From assembly GCF_004297405.1 (NCBI RefSeq), contig NZ_SCVC01000015.1, forward strand, positions 1 through 64,000: DNA of 64,000 nt. Reading direction: 5' to 3'. The notes under the pieces were generated by a model. The model was not told where the DNA came from. It did no database searches and saw only the letters and a list, made by a program, of their open reading frames with translations. A program made the position numbers and the translations under genes. Below are positions 18,183 through 26,493 of this stretch, in pieces (the first letter of the stretch is position 1; every line of letters starts with the position of its first letter). Source of the DNA: Reyranella sp. Lineage in GTDB: Bacteria; Pseudomonadota; Alphaproteobacteria; Reyranellales; Reyranellaceae.

Positions 18183-18748
18183 TTTGGATTACCCGGAACG
18201 TCCTCCGCCATGTGACGCAGGCCGGTTTGCAGATAGTCGTAGCCGGTGATCAGGGTGAGGGCGGCGGCAATCCAGATCAGCACGATCCCGATATGGGTCA
18301 CCCACGGCGAGGCGGCGTCGCCCACCAGCAGGGCGGCGATCGCCACCATCTGGACAGCGGTTTTCCATTTCGCGAGCGCGCTCACCGGCAGGCCGACACG
18401 CAACTCGGCCAAAAACTCACGCAGCCCAGAGACCAGGATCTCGCGGGCCAGGATGATCAGCGCGGCCAGTACGTTCAGGCCGCTCAAGACACCGGTATCG
18501 ACCAGCATCACCAGCGCCGCCGCCACGAGAAGCTTGTCGGCGATGGGATCGAGGAAACGGCCGAAGCGCGAAATCTGGTGATAGCGCCGCGCGAAATAGC
18601 CATCGAACCAATCGGTGACGGCCGCGATCACGAACAAGATCATCGACAGCCACTGCGCCCAGCCACGGTCGAGCCAGAAGCAGGCGACGACCAGCGGAAT
18701 CGCCACGATCCGCGACAAGGTCAGCATATTGGGAAGATTGAACAACAT
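18179..18748 (-). CDS. pgsA: CDP-diacylglycerol-glycerol-3-phosphate 3-phosphatidyltransferase
   Basis: The 189-residue inner-membrane enzyme makes phosphatidylglycerol phosphate. The CDP-alcohol phosphotransferase motif D-x2-D-G-x2-A-R-x8-G-x3-D-x3-D is complete, in DWFDGYFARRYHQISRFGRFLDPIADK. Several hydrophobic segments follow. The frame is open for 48 codons further upstream, overlapping uvrC. The ATG at 18748, giving MLFNLPNMLTLSR, is chosen because PgsA proteins begin this way; it starts 13 bases after the uvrC stop. Confidence 0.93.
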   Translation of the reverse strand: MLFNLPNMLTLSRIVAIPLVVACFWLDRGWAQWLSMILFVIAAVTDWFDGYFARRYHQISRFGRFLDPIADKLLVAAALVMLVDTGVLSGLNVLAALIILAREILVSGLREFLAELRVGLPVSALAKWKTAVQMVAIAALLVGDAASPWVTHIGIVLIWIAAALTLITGYDYLQTGLRHMAEDVPGNPK

Positions 18749-18761
18749 CTCGATGCCGACC

Positions 18762-20663
18762 TTAGCGGCCACCCCGGAAGTGGTCATGGATTTTCTGGGC
18801 GAGTGCGTCGGAGATACCGGCAACTGTCTTGATATCGTCAAGAGTGGCGACGGCAACCGCACGGGCACTGCCGAAATGATTGAGCAGCGCACGCTTGCGG
18901 CCTGCGCCGATGCCCGGCACTTCGTCGAGCGCGGAGCGGGTCAGGTCGGCGGCGCGTCGCGTGCGATGCGTGCCGATCGCGAAGCGATGGGCTTCGTCAC
19001 GAAGCCGTTGCAAGAAATAGAGCACAGGGTCTCGCGGTTCGAGCGAGAAGGGCGCCTTGTCCGGCAGGAAGAAGCGCTCTCGGCCGGCATCGCGGTCCGG
19101 GCCCTTGGCGATGCCGACCATCGCGATATCTTCGAGACCGAGTTCGTTCATCACCTGTCGCGCGGCCTCGAGCTGGCCCTGGCCGCCGTCGATCAGCACG
19201 AGATCCGGCCAGTGCTCATCGTCGCGATCGGGATTTTCCTTGAGCGCACGGCCGAAGCGCCGGCTCATCACTTCGCGCATCATCGCAAAGTCGTCGCCCG
19301 CGGCGCCTTCGCTCTTGATGTTGAACTTGCGATAGGCGTTCTTGTTGAAGCCGTCGGGACCCGCGACGATCATCGCACCGATCGGCGCCGTGCCCTGGAT
19401 GTGGCTGTTGTCGTAGACCTCGATGCGCTCGGGCGGTGCGTCGAGACCGAACACGCGCGCCACGCCGTCGAGAAGCTGGCGTTGCGTACCGCGTTCGGCC
19501 ATGCGCCTCGCCAGCGCCTCGCGCGCATTGTTCACGGCCTGATCCAGCGCATCCTTCTGGTCGCCGCGCTTGGGTTGGCGAATCTCGACCTTGTGGTTGG
19601 CCGAGAGAGCCAGCGCGCTTTCCAAAAGCTCGCGCTCGGCGACATCGTGGCTGGTCAGGATCAGGCTCGGCGCCTGACGCGCCTCGTAGAACTGACCGAT
19701 GAAGGCCTCGAGCACCTGGCCTTCGTCGAGCTCCCTGCCATGACTCGGGAAGTAAGCGCGGTTGCCGAGATTCTGGCCGGCACGCAGGAAGAAGACCTGC
19801 ACGCAGATCTGTCCGCCTTCGGAATGGGCGGCAAAGATATCGGCCTCGTCGATCGAAGGCAGAGAGATCGATTGGTGTGATTGGATATGAGCCAGCGCGC
19901 GGATGCGATCGCGCAACACGGCCGCGCCTTCGAACTCGAGCTTGGCCGAAGCCTGTTCCATACGCTGCGACAGCGCCTGCTGGACCTCGCGGTTGCGCCC
20001 GCCCAGGAAACCGCGCACGTCGTCGACGATGGCATCGTATTCGGGCTTCTCGATGCGGCCAACGCAGGGCGCCGTGCAGCGCTTGATCTGGTACTGCAGG
20101 CAGGGACGGGTGCGGGTCGAGAAGACGCCGTCGGAGCAGGAGCGCAGAGGGAATGCGCGCTGCAGGGCATAGAGCGTGCGATTCACCGCCGTGGCCGAGG
20201 CGAAGGGGCCGAAATACTCGTTGCCCGCCTCGCGTGTCCCGCGGTGCTTGGCGAGCTGTGGCCATTTCGTATCGCGGCGGATCACGATGTAGGGGAACGA
20301 CTTGTCGTCGCGCAGCAGCACGTTGAAGCGTGGCCGGAAGCGCTTGATCAGGTTGTTTTCGAGGAGCAGCGCCTCGGCTTCGCTGTCGGTGACCGCGAAC
20401 TCCATCGTCGCTGTCGCGGAAACCATGCGCATCAGCCGCGTCGCCAGCCGGGTCGGCTGGGTGTAGGCCGCCACCCGGCTGCGAAGCGAGCGCGCCTTGC
20501 CGACATAGAGGACCTCGCCGTCCGCCGCGATCATGCGATAGACGCCCGGCTTGCGCGGCAGGGTGTGCACGAATTCGGCAATGATCCGCATGCCGTCGGC
20601 AAGCGAGCCTTCGCTGGGTTTCTGGTCGAGATCGGTTTCGTCGGTCACGGATTGGGATCGCAA
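18762..20663 (-). CDS. uvrC: Excinuclease ABC subunit C
   Basis: The 633-residue nuclease makes both incisions in nucleotide excision repair. Domains in order: GIY-YIG nuclease (PGVYRMIAADGEVLYVGKARSLRSRV, residues about 40-70), a Cys-containing region (RPCLQYQIKRCTAPCVGRI) and the UVR helix pair near 215-250. The RNase H-like nuclease (IEVYDNSHIQGT, VLIDGGQGQL) and C-terminal helix-hairpin-helix repeats (DEVPGIGAGRKRALLNHFGS) follow. The frame starts with TTG. A GTG at 20648 is an equally likely start, since the first residues are not conserved and no clear ribosome site is seen. Confidence 0.96.
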   Translation of the reverse strand: MRSQSVTDETDLDQKPSEGSLADGMRIIAEFVHTLPRKPGVYRMIAADGEVLYVGKARSLRSRVAAYTQPTRLATRLMRMVSATATMEFAVTDSEAEALLLENNLIKRFRPRFNVLLRDDKSFPYIVIRRDTKWPQLAKHRGTREAGNEYFGPFASATAVNRTLYALQRAFPLRSCSDGVFSTRTRPCLQYQIKRCTAPCVGRIEKPEYDAIVDDVRGFLGGRNREVQQALSQRMEQASAKLEFEGAAVLRDRIRALAHIQSHQSISLPSIDEADIFAAHSEGGQICVQVFFLRAGQNLGNRAYFPSHGRELDEGQVLEAFIGQFYEARQAPSLILTSHDVAERELLESALALSANHKVEIRQPKRGDQKDALDQAVNNAREALARRMAERGTQRQLLDGVARVFGLDAPPERIEVYDNSHIQGTAPIGAMIVAGPDGFNKNAYRKFNIKSEGAAGDDFAMMREVMSRRFGRALKENPDRDDEHWPDLVLIDGGQGQLEAARQVMNELGLEDIAMVGIAKGPDRDAGRERFFLPDKAPFSLEPRDPVLYFLQRLRDEAHRFAIGTHRTRRAADLTRSALDEVPGIGAGRKRALLNHFGSARAVAVATLDDIKTVAGISDALAQKIHDHFRGGR

Positions 20664-20968
20664 AGACAGAGTGGGCGCAGAAAATGGATAGACCGGCCAC
20701 GCCCGACAAGACAGCAGGCTGAGCCTCCGGAACCCCCATGTGGGGAAGTCTGTGAAAAAGCCCGCTGTCCGCCCGGCGTTACGCCAACGTCACTATATTG
20801 ACTCAATGTAGGGGCGATGGCAGTCGCCCGCCATCGCCCCTCTAACATTTTGTTCTATAGGTCTTTTCTGCCTTAGATCGGGATATCACAAAGGGCTGGC
20901 ATCACTCGATGTTCCCTTTTTAGTCCAATTGTCTATCGCGCTTCCAATTGTGGATAACTTCGGTGGCT
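20664..20968. other. 305-bp gene-free stretch between uvrC and phoH
   Basis: No convincing coding frame is present. The clearest structure is a perfect 12-bp inverted repeat, AGGGGCGATGGC (20810-20821) and GCCATCGCCCCT (20830-20841), with an eight-base loop. It lies 128 bases past the phoH stop and has a moderately T-rich stretch on its plus-strand side only. The stretch between it and phoH is AT-richer than its surroundings. The promoter of uvrC probably lies in the part nearest 20664, but I see no strong match. Confidence 0.5.
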
Positions 20969-21700
20969 TTAGAGCACCGACAGCATGCGGCCAACCAGCG
21001 GATGACGGACGACATCTCCCTGGGTGAGACGGACCACAGCGACGTCGTCCATGCCCTCTAACTTGGTGCCGATGGTGGCCAGGCCCGACAGTTCGGGCAG
21101 CAGGTCGGTCTGGTCGGGGTCGCCGGTCATGACCATGGTCGAGTGCCAACCCAGCCGGGTCAGCAGCATCTTGAGCTGCCCATAGGTGCAGTTCTGCGCT
21201 TCGTCGATCAGCACGAAGGCATTGTTCAGGGTGCGGCCGCGCATGAAGGCGACCGGGGCGATCTCGATCGTGCCGTCATCGAGGTGCTGGCGCAGCTGCT
21301 TGGCGCCCAGCCGGTCGTTCAGCGCGTCCCACAGCGGGCGCAGGTAGGGGTCGAGCTTCTCGCGCATGTCGCCCGGCAGGAAGCCCAGGTTCTCGCCGGC
21401 CTCGACAGCCGGCCGCGACAGCACGATGCGCGCGACAGTGCCGGATTCCAGGGCCTCCACGGCGGCCGAGATGGCAAGGTAGGTCTTGCCGGTGCCGGCC
21501 GGGCCCAGAGCCACGGTCAGCGGCTTGGTTTCGATGGCCTCCATCAGGGCGCGTTGATTCTCGCTTCGCGGGCGGACTTTCCGGATGTAGCTCTGATCTC
21601 GGTCGTTAGCCGGAGCGTGGTCGAAAACGAGGCTGTGAATACGGGCGCTATCGATAGCGTGCAGCTTGGTGCGGCGTGCGGCGCGTTTGGCCATATTCAT
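20969..21700 (-). CDS. PhoH-family ATPase
   Basis: The 243-residue protein is a P-loop ATPase of the PhoH family. The Walker A motif is VALGPAGTGKTYLAISAAVEAL (residues about 62-83) and Walker B is NNAFVLIDEAQNCTYGQLKMLLTRLG. Sensor region MVMTGDPDQTDLLP follows. The family is linked to RNA metabolism and phosphate stress, but its biochemical role is poorly known. Unlike YbeZ-type PhoH it is not next to ybeY or miaB. A terminator-like hairpin stands 40-71 bases upstream of its start. Confidence 0.88.
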   Translation of the reverse strand: MNMAKRAARRTKLHAIDSARIHSLVFDHAPANDRDQSYIRKVRPRSENQRALMEAIETKPLTVALGPAGTGKTYLAISAAVEALESGTVARIVLSRPAVEAGENLGFLPGDMREKLDPYLRPLWDALNDRLGAKQLRQHLDDGTIEIAPVAFMRGRTLNNAFVLIDEAQNCTYGQLKMLLTRLGWHSTMVMTGDPDQTDLLPELSGLATIGTKLEGMDDVAVVRLTQGDVVRHPLVGRMLSVL

Positions 21701-21739
21701 ACTCCGGTGTCTTGGTCAGAGGAGTGGAACCGGTCGCCG

Positions 21740-21771
21740 AAAAACAAAAACGCCCCCGTAAACGGAGGCGT
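21740..21771 (-). terminator. Rho-independent terminator just upstream of phoH
   Basis: Read on the minus strand, CGCCTCCG (21770-21763) and CGGGGGCG (21758-21751) pair (one G-U) around the loop TTTA and are followed by TTTTTGTTTT (21750-21741). It ends 40 bases before the phoH start codon. It could end the guaD transcript, an unannotated small RNA, or act as an attenuator for phoH. Confidence 0.8.
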
Positions 21772-21976
21772 CGGCGATCGATGGTCAGGCGGAAGGTGAG
21801 GCTGACGGGACACGCGGCGGGAATCCCACCGGTGGTCCGGACTCCGTCGGGGAATAAGGTCCTCGGACGGATAAACACCTCCTTCAGCTACCTGAGGAAG
21901 CGTACCCCCAATCCCCGCTTTCAGCCACCAGATTTATGGTGTGCCACTGAACATTCACGCTATGGAAAGTGTACTT

Positions 21977-23350
21977 TCACGAACGGGCATAGGCCAGGCA
22001 GCCGGCCACGTAAGTCGCCTGAACAGCCCGGTCGTCCCCCAGAATCATCTGCACGAAGAGCTGCTCGGCGAAGCTCTGGGCCTGGTTCATGCGGAAGTCG
22101 ATCAGCGGTGTCGATCGCATGTCGAGGACCACCAGATCGGCCTCCATGCCAGGGGCAATGCTGCCGATCTTGTCTTCGAGATGCATCGCCGCCGCCGAAC
22201 CGCGCGTGGCGAGATAGTAGGCGTGCTCGGCCGATAGGGCCTGCCCGTTGAGCTGCGATGCCTTGTAGGCCTCGCTCAACGTGGCGAGGATCGAGAAAGA
22301 GGTCCCACCGCCGATATCGGTGCCGAGGCCGACCCTCACCGGCCGCTTCGGATCGAGCGCGCGAGAGAGATCGAAGGCGCCGCTGCCCAGGAAGAAGTTG
22401 GAGGTCGGGCAATGGGCGATTGCCGCGCCAGTATCGTGCAGGCGCTGCAACTCGCCGTCCTCCAGCCAGATGCCGTGACCGAACACGGCGCGCTTCCCGC
22501 AAAGCCCATGATGATCATAGACGTCGAGATAGTCGCGGCGTTCGGGGAACAGCTCCTTGATCCAGGCGACCTCGGCCTTGTTCTCGGCGATATGGGTCTG
22601 CATCAGGCAATCTGGATGCTCGCGCCACAGCGCGCCGGCGGCCGACAGTTGCGCCGGCGAACTCGTGCCGGCGAAGCGTGGCGTGATGGCGTAGAGCAAC
22701 CGGCCGCGGCCATGCCACTTGGCGATCAGGGCCTGCGAGTCGTCATAGCCGGTCTGCGCTGTGTCGGTGAGTCCCTCCGGCGCCCGGCAATCCATCAGCA
22801 CCTTGCCTGCTGCAAGCCTGAGGCCGAGCGCTTCGGCTTCCTCGAACAGGATATCGGCGGAATGGCTGTGCACGGTGCAGTAGACGCAGCTCGTGGTGAT
22901 GCCGTTGCGCAGGTTCTCGCGCAGGAAGGTGTGCGCAACCTCGCGCGTGAAGGCGCGGTCGGCGAACTTGAGTTCAGTTGGAAAGGTGTAGCGCTCGAGC
23001 CAGTCCAGAAGCTGCTTGCCGTGACTGCCGATCATCGGCGTCTGTGGGAAATGGACGTGGGTGTCGACGAAGCCCGCCGTGATCAGCGCATCGCGGCCAT
23101 AGTCGCGGACCTCGATGCCCGGCGGCAGCAATGGCGTAACCTCAGCCGCGGGACCGAATTGCGCGATGTGGCCGTCCTGCACGACGACGATCGCATCCCG
23201 CTCATGCACCATCGTGTGCGCAAGCCCGTCACGAAACGGATCGCCGGTGTAAGTCAGGACAGGGCCACGAAGGGCGATCGGTCGGGCAGGCGAAGACATC
23301 ACGACAACGTTCGCACCGAACGACGGGTTCTGGAAGGGCCGTGCGTTCAT
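21977..23350 (-). CDS. guaD: Guanine deaminase (amidohydrolase family)
   Basis: The 457-residue zinc hydrolase deaminates guanine to xanthine. The metal-binding HxH lies in ALITAGFVDTHVHFPQTPMIGSHGKQLLDWLERYTFPTE, a guanine-deaminase-specific stretch. The other ligands are in LMQTHIAENKAEV, AVFGHGIWLEDGEL and VRVGLGTDIGGGTSFSILATL. Met18 (23299) is an alternative start, giving MSSPARPIALRGPVLTYTG. It is divergent from a formamidase-like hydrolase gene with 35 bases between the two starts. Confidence 0.9.
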   Translation of the reverse strand: MNARPFQNPSFGANVVVMSSPARPIALRGPVLTYTGDPFRDGLAHTMVHERDAIVVVQDGHIAQFGPAAEVTPLLPPGIEVRDYGRDALITAGFVDTHVHFPQTPMIGSHGKQLLDWLERYTFPTELKFADRAFTREVAHTFLRENLRNGITTSCVYCTVHSHSADILFEEAEALGLRLAAGKVLMDCRAPEGLTDTAQTGYDDSQALIAKWHGRGRLLYAITPRFAGTSSPAQLSAAGALWREHPDCLMQTHIAENKAEVAWIKELFPERRDYLDVYDHHGLCGKRAVFGHGIWLEDGELQRLHDTGAAIAHCPTSNFFLGSGAFDLSRALDPKRPVRVGLGTDIGGGTSFSILATLSEAYKASQLNGQALSAEHAYYLATRGSAAAMHLEDKIGSIAPGMEADLVVLDMRSTPLIDFRMNQAQSFAEQLFVQMILGDDRAVQATYVAGCLAYARS

Positions 23351-23385
23351 GGTAGAGACGAAGAACGTCCCGAAGGAGTGCGAGC

Positions 23386-24225
23386 ATGAGCACAGCGGCC
23401 CGAACCATCGTCTGGAACAACATGACCCGGGCCGAGCTCGACGCTGCCTACGACAACACCAACGCGGTGGCCGATTCGGGCGAGCGCCGCGAGGCCTGGA
23501 TCGCGCGCAGCGACGCCTTCCGTAAGCGTCACGCGGAAGGGTTGGACCTCGCCTACGGGCCCAAGTCGCGCAACAGGATCGATCTCTACCGCTGCGGCGC
23601 GGCCAAGGCGCCGCTGTTCGCCTTCATCCATGGCGGCTACTGGCAGCGCAACGCCAAGGAGACCTTCGCCTGCACGGCGGCCGGGCCGCTGGCCAATGGC
23701 ATGGACGTCGCCTTCATCGGCTACACGCTTTGCCCCGAGGCCACGCTATCGGAGATCATCGACGAGATTGCGACCGCCGTCCGCTGGTTGCGGCGCGAAG
23801 GGCCGCGTCATGGCGTGGGCGACGGCAAGCTCATCGTCTCCGGCTGGTCGGCGGGTGGCCATCTCACGGCGACGACTCTCGCCATGGACGAGGTCGATGC
23901 GGGGCTGGCGATCAGCGGCATCTACGATGTCGAGCCCTGTCGCCTGAACTATCTCAACGACAAGCTCAGGCTGACGGCCGAGGAAGCGGCGAAGACCAGC
24001 CCGCTCCTGCATCTGCCGAAGAAGAGCGCGCCGGTCGTGCTGACCTATGGCATGGCCGAGCTGCCGGAACTGCAGCGCCAGTCGGTCGCCTATCACGAGG
24101 CACGCCGCGCCGCCGGCCTTCCCAGCGAACTTCTCCCGCTTGCCGGCCTCAATCACTTCTCGATCATGGACGAACTCGAGAAGCCCGATGGCGCAGTCGC
24201 GCGCGCGGCACGCGCCCTGGCGTGA
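23386..24225 (+). CDS. Arylformamidase-like alpha/beta hydrolase
   Basis: The 279-residue serine hydrolase has the oxyanion motif HGGYW (82-86), as in kynurenine formamidase and related esterases. The nucleophile S155 is in VSGWSAGGHL, and a C-terminal histidine lies in LAGLNHFSIMDELE. It should split an ester or N-formyl amide. Kynurenine pathway genes are not nearby. The divergent neighbour guaD suggests a purine or N-compound context, which is inference only. The start has GGAGTGCGAG upstream. Confidence 0.82.
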   Translation: MSTAARTIVWNNMTRAELDAAYDNTNAVADSGERREAWIARSDAFRKRHAEGLDLAYGPKSRNRIDLYRCGAAKAPLFAFIHGGYWQRNAKETFACTAAGPLANGMDVAFIGYTLCPEATLSEIIDEIATAVRWLRREGPRHGVGDGKLIVSGWSAGGHLTATTLAMDEVDAGLAISGIYDVEPCRLNYLNDKLRLTAEEAAKTSPLLHLPKKSAPVVLTYGMAELPELQRQSVAYHEARRAAGLPSELLPLAGLNHFSIMDELEKPDGAVARAARALA

Positions 24226-24228
24226 GAG

Positions 24229-24696
24229 CTACCAGCCCCAGAGGAGGCGCTTGGCGATCCAGCCGCGCAATCCGCCTTCGCGCTGAACCTTGACCCAGCT
24301 TTCACGGCGCTCGAGCGTCTTGAGTACGTTGCCGTAAGCCACCTTGCCGACGATGCGGCTGTCCATCGTCGGCTGACTGCGCATGTTCGCGACCTTGACC
24401 TTGACGATGTGCATGGGCGTGCTTCCCGTCAGCGGCCCATAGACCCAACCCTTGTCGTTTTCGAAGTCGCTCACCTTGAGCCACTTGCCCTGACGGCCGA
24501 TCACTTTGAGCGGATAGCCATGTCCGAGCGTCCAGTCCGTCCCGTAGCCCGTGCCGGGGCCCGTGCGCATGTTCACTTCCTTGCTGGCAATACTCACCAT
24601 GCGCTGCGCCATACTGGGCGATGCAACGGCGAGCGACGCGACGAACGCGAGGAAGGCAAGGAAACGGAAGGCTGAGGGACGGAAGGAGAGCTGCAT
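24229..24696 (-). CDS. Secreted protein with two bacterial SH3 domains
   Basis: The 155-residue protein has a signal peptide (FRFLAFLAFVASLAVASPSMA, cleavage near residue 30). Two SH3b-type domains follow: VSIASKEVNMRTGPGTGYGTDWTLGHGYPLKVIGRQGKWLKVSDFENDKGWVYGPL, and HIVKVKVANMRSQPTMDSRIVGKVAYGNVLKTLERRESWVKVQREGGLRGWI. Such proteins usually bind the cell wall in the periplasm. It converges with the hydrolase gene with three bases between the stops. Confidence 0.87.
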   Translation of the reverse strand: MQLSFRPSAFRFLAFLAFVASLAVASPSMAQRMVSIASKEVNMRTGPGTGYGTDWTLGHGYPLKVIGRQGKWLKVSDFENDKGWVYGPLTGSTPMHIVKVKVANMRSQPTMDSRIVGKVAYGNVLKTLERRESWVKVQREGGLRGWIAKRLLWGW

Positions 24697-25078
24697 CCAA
24701 CGAGATCCTTTCAGGACAGAGAGAGGACGATCAGAGTTGGAGCCGCGGCCCGCATGAACAGGTCGCGACTAGCCCGATGGTCGTCGATGAATGCCTGGGC
24801 TCGAGTCGAAAGCTCGATGATGGCGGCAGACTTCGTCGCGTCGGACGTCATCCTTGATAACCTCTATCGCGATTGGCTTGAAGCGGAGGTTTGGCCTCGG
24901 TGTAAGAGCCGCGTTGTGGCGAACGCTCAATGCGAAGCGTGCCGTATTTTCTTGTCTGAGCTCCTGATCACAACTAACGCGAGCTGCGAGTGAATCGCAG
25001 CCACATAAAGTAGCGCGAAGAATCCTCTTGAATTGCTACCCAAGATTCTTGCTAATAGCAGCGGGGGGAGAAACGCTA
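24697..25078. other. 382-bp gene-free, AT-richer stretch
   Basis: No reliable gene is seen. A small open frame at 24754-24993 has no ribosome site and no recognisable family. Base composition drops below the surroundings and stays lower through the lipoprotein gene that follows. The promoter of the SH3 protein should lie at the left end and that of the lipoprotein at the right end. Confidence 0.5.
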
Positions 25079-25684
25079 ATGAAATTGAGAGTTTTGGTCG
25101 CGCCAGTTGTGCTGGCGTGCGTGCTTGCGGCTTGTGCGGGCCGTAAGCCAGATCCGGTCGCTGTCGTGCAGGCGCAGGATCGATATATGGACTGTGCCGC
25201 AATCAACGCCGAAGTCCAAGCGAACAACAAGCGAATATCGGAACTGGGTTCGGAGGAAGGTGGCAAGGTAGCGCAAAACGTCATTGCTGGAGCGGCCGGG
25301 CTCTTCATTCCGATCCTGTGGTTCGGGATGGATTTTCAGAACGCTGCAGGCAAAGAAGTGGCAGCGCTACAATCGCGTCAACAGTATTTGGCGACCCTCG
25401 CGGAGCAGAGATGTGGAGCCGTTACTCCACTTCCTATCCAAAATATTCCTCCGCCAACGGCGAGTATTGTAACTCCAGTTCCGCTGCCCAATGGGCAACC
25501 TGCGATGACAACACCGACCGCCGCACCTCAAGCGCCCACGTCAGCAATTGTGCCGGCAGGGGTAACAACATCTGCTACGGGGGCGACGCCGCCGTCTGAT
25601 GAACTGGAATGTGTCCAGTCGGATGGGTCTAGGTTGCGCTTGGTTGCAAAGACCTGCCCACCGGGGACGACGTTGCCGCAATAG
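25079..25684 (+). CDS. Putative lipoprotein of unknown function
   Basis: I do not recognise the family. The 201-residue protein begins with a lipoprotein signal (MKLRVLVAPVVLACVLAAC, lipobox LAAC). A short polar region (NAEVQANNKRISELGSEEGGKVAQN), one hydrophobic segment (VIAGAAGLFIPILWFGM) and a Pro/Thr/Ala-rich low-complexity tail follow. The tail ends with a small Cys-containing piece (CVQSDGSRLRLVAKTCPPG). The ATG at 25079 follows GGGGGGAG. Its codons are more AT-rich than those of its neighbours, which hints at a different origin. Confidence 0.72.
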   Translation: MKLRVLVAPVVLACVLAACAGRKPDPVAVVQAQDRYMDCAAINAEVQANNKRISELGSEEGGKVAQNVIAGAAGLFIPILWFGMDFQNAAGKEVAALQSRQQYLATLAEQRCGAVTPLPIQNIPPPTASIVTPVPLPNGQPAMTTPTAAPQAPTSAIVPAGVTTSATGATPPSDELECVQSDGSRLRLVAKTCPPGTTLPQ

Positions 25685-25773
25685 GCGGAAGCCACGCCAA
25701 GCGAGCAAAGCAAGTTCGGATCTGTATACGAGGCGGGCCGTGGGTGCCCGCCTAGAAGGCTTGTCCGCGCTCC

Positions 25774-25812
25774 GCAAAAACAAAGGGGTTAGCTCTTTCG
25801 AGCTAACCCCTT
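25774..25812 (-). terminator. Terminator of the tRNA-Ala gene
   Basis: Arms AAGGGGTTAGCTC (25783-25795) and GAGCTAACCCCTT (25800-25812) are perfect 13-bp inverted repeats with a four-base loop. On the minus strand the stem is followed by TTTGTTTTTG. It ends the transcript of the tRNA at 25820-25895. Confidence 0.88.
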
Positions 25813-25819
25813 GTCTATT

Positions 25820-25895
<76 letters not shown>

Positions 25896-25967
25896 GAAAA
25901 TCGTGCTGGCGGGCGCGAGGTATAATTCCTGCCTCGCTGGCTGGCAACAGCCTCCAGCGACTTGCTG

Positions 25968-26330
25968 TTAGCGGTCGCCCTCGCCTTTGTCGTCCTCGAC
26001 TTCGACCTCGACTTCGATGTCGTCGGTCTCGTCATCCAGATCGTCCGCCTCCAAGGCCTCGTCGCCGTCGACATCGGGCAAATCGTCACCGTCCAGATCG
26101 TCCGTCTTCTTCTTGGCGGCGGCCTTGGCAGCGGCGGCGGCGGCAGCGCTGGCGGCCGCGGCTGCTGCAGTCGCGGCGGCCGAGCCACGGCCACGGCGGA
26201 CCTTCACGAAGTCCTCGCGATCGTGCTCACGCCCGCACTTCGGGCATTTGATCGGACTCTTATTCAGGTCGTAGAAGCGCGCTGCACAGCTCTGGCAGGT
26301 GCGTTTCGTGCCCCAGCTCGCTTTGACCAC
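25968..26330 (-). CDS. TIGR02300/FYDLN-acid family zinc-ribbon protein
   Basis: The 120-residue protein has an N-terminal zinc ribbon with the family's name motif: GTKRTCQSCAARFYDLNKSPIKCPKCGREH. It is followed by a long alanine run (about residues 50-72) and an acidic tail rich in Asp and Glu. Its function is unknown; it is widespread in alphaproteobacteria next to aroA. The GTG at 26330 is chosen because AGGAG lies seven bases upstream and other members begin near (M)VK-GTKR. It is divergent from aroA. Confidence 0.87.
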   Translation of the reverse strand: MVKASWGTKRTCQSCAARFYDLNKSPIKCPKCGREHDREDFVKVRRGRGSAAATAAAAAASAAAAAAAKAAAKKKTDDLDGDDLPDVDGDEALEADDLDDETDDIEVEVEVEDDKGEGDR

Positions 26331-26493
26331 GCGAAATCTCCTGAAAATGCGCTCGGATTCGGCCGAATGACCGCGAGGGAGGGCGTATGTCACGCGTCTT
26401 TCACCCTGTCAAAACCAAATTCCTCCATGCTACGAGGGCGCCGCGCCGCATTTTCGCCGTCTGACCCTTTGTCTCGCCGCCCGGGAGTCCGCC

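Noticed and set aside
20838..20862. Possible LexA (GTTC-N7-GTTC) box near TTTTGTTC upstream of uvrC
   Set aside because: Only one half-site matches and it lies about 190 bases from uvrC.
21648..21878. GTG-started small frame upstream of phoH, with AAGGAGGTG at its start
   Set aside because: The GTG lies inside the Shine-Dalgarno-like run, leaving no spacing, and the frame runs through the terminator and into phoH; more likely RNA structure than a protein.
24754..24993. 79-codon open frame in the AT-rich gap
   Set aside because: No ribosome site, no recognisable family, and unusual residue make-up; kept as unassigned.
26120..26190. GCC/GGC-rich repeat-like stretch
   Set aside because: It is the codon run for the alanine tract in the FYDLN-acid protein, not a separate repeat element.
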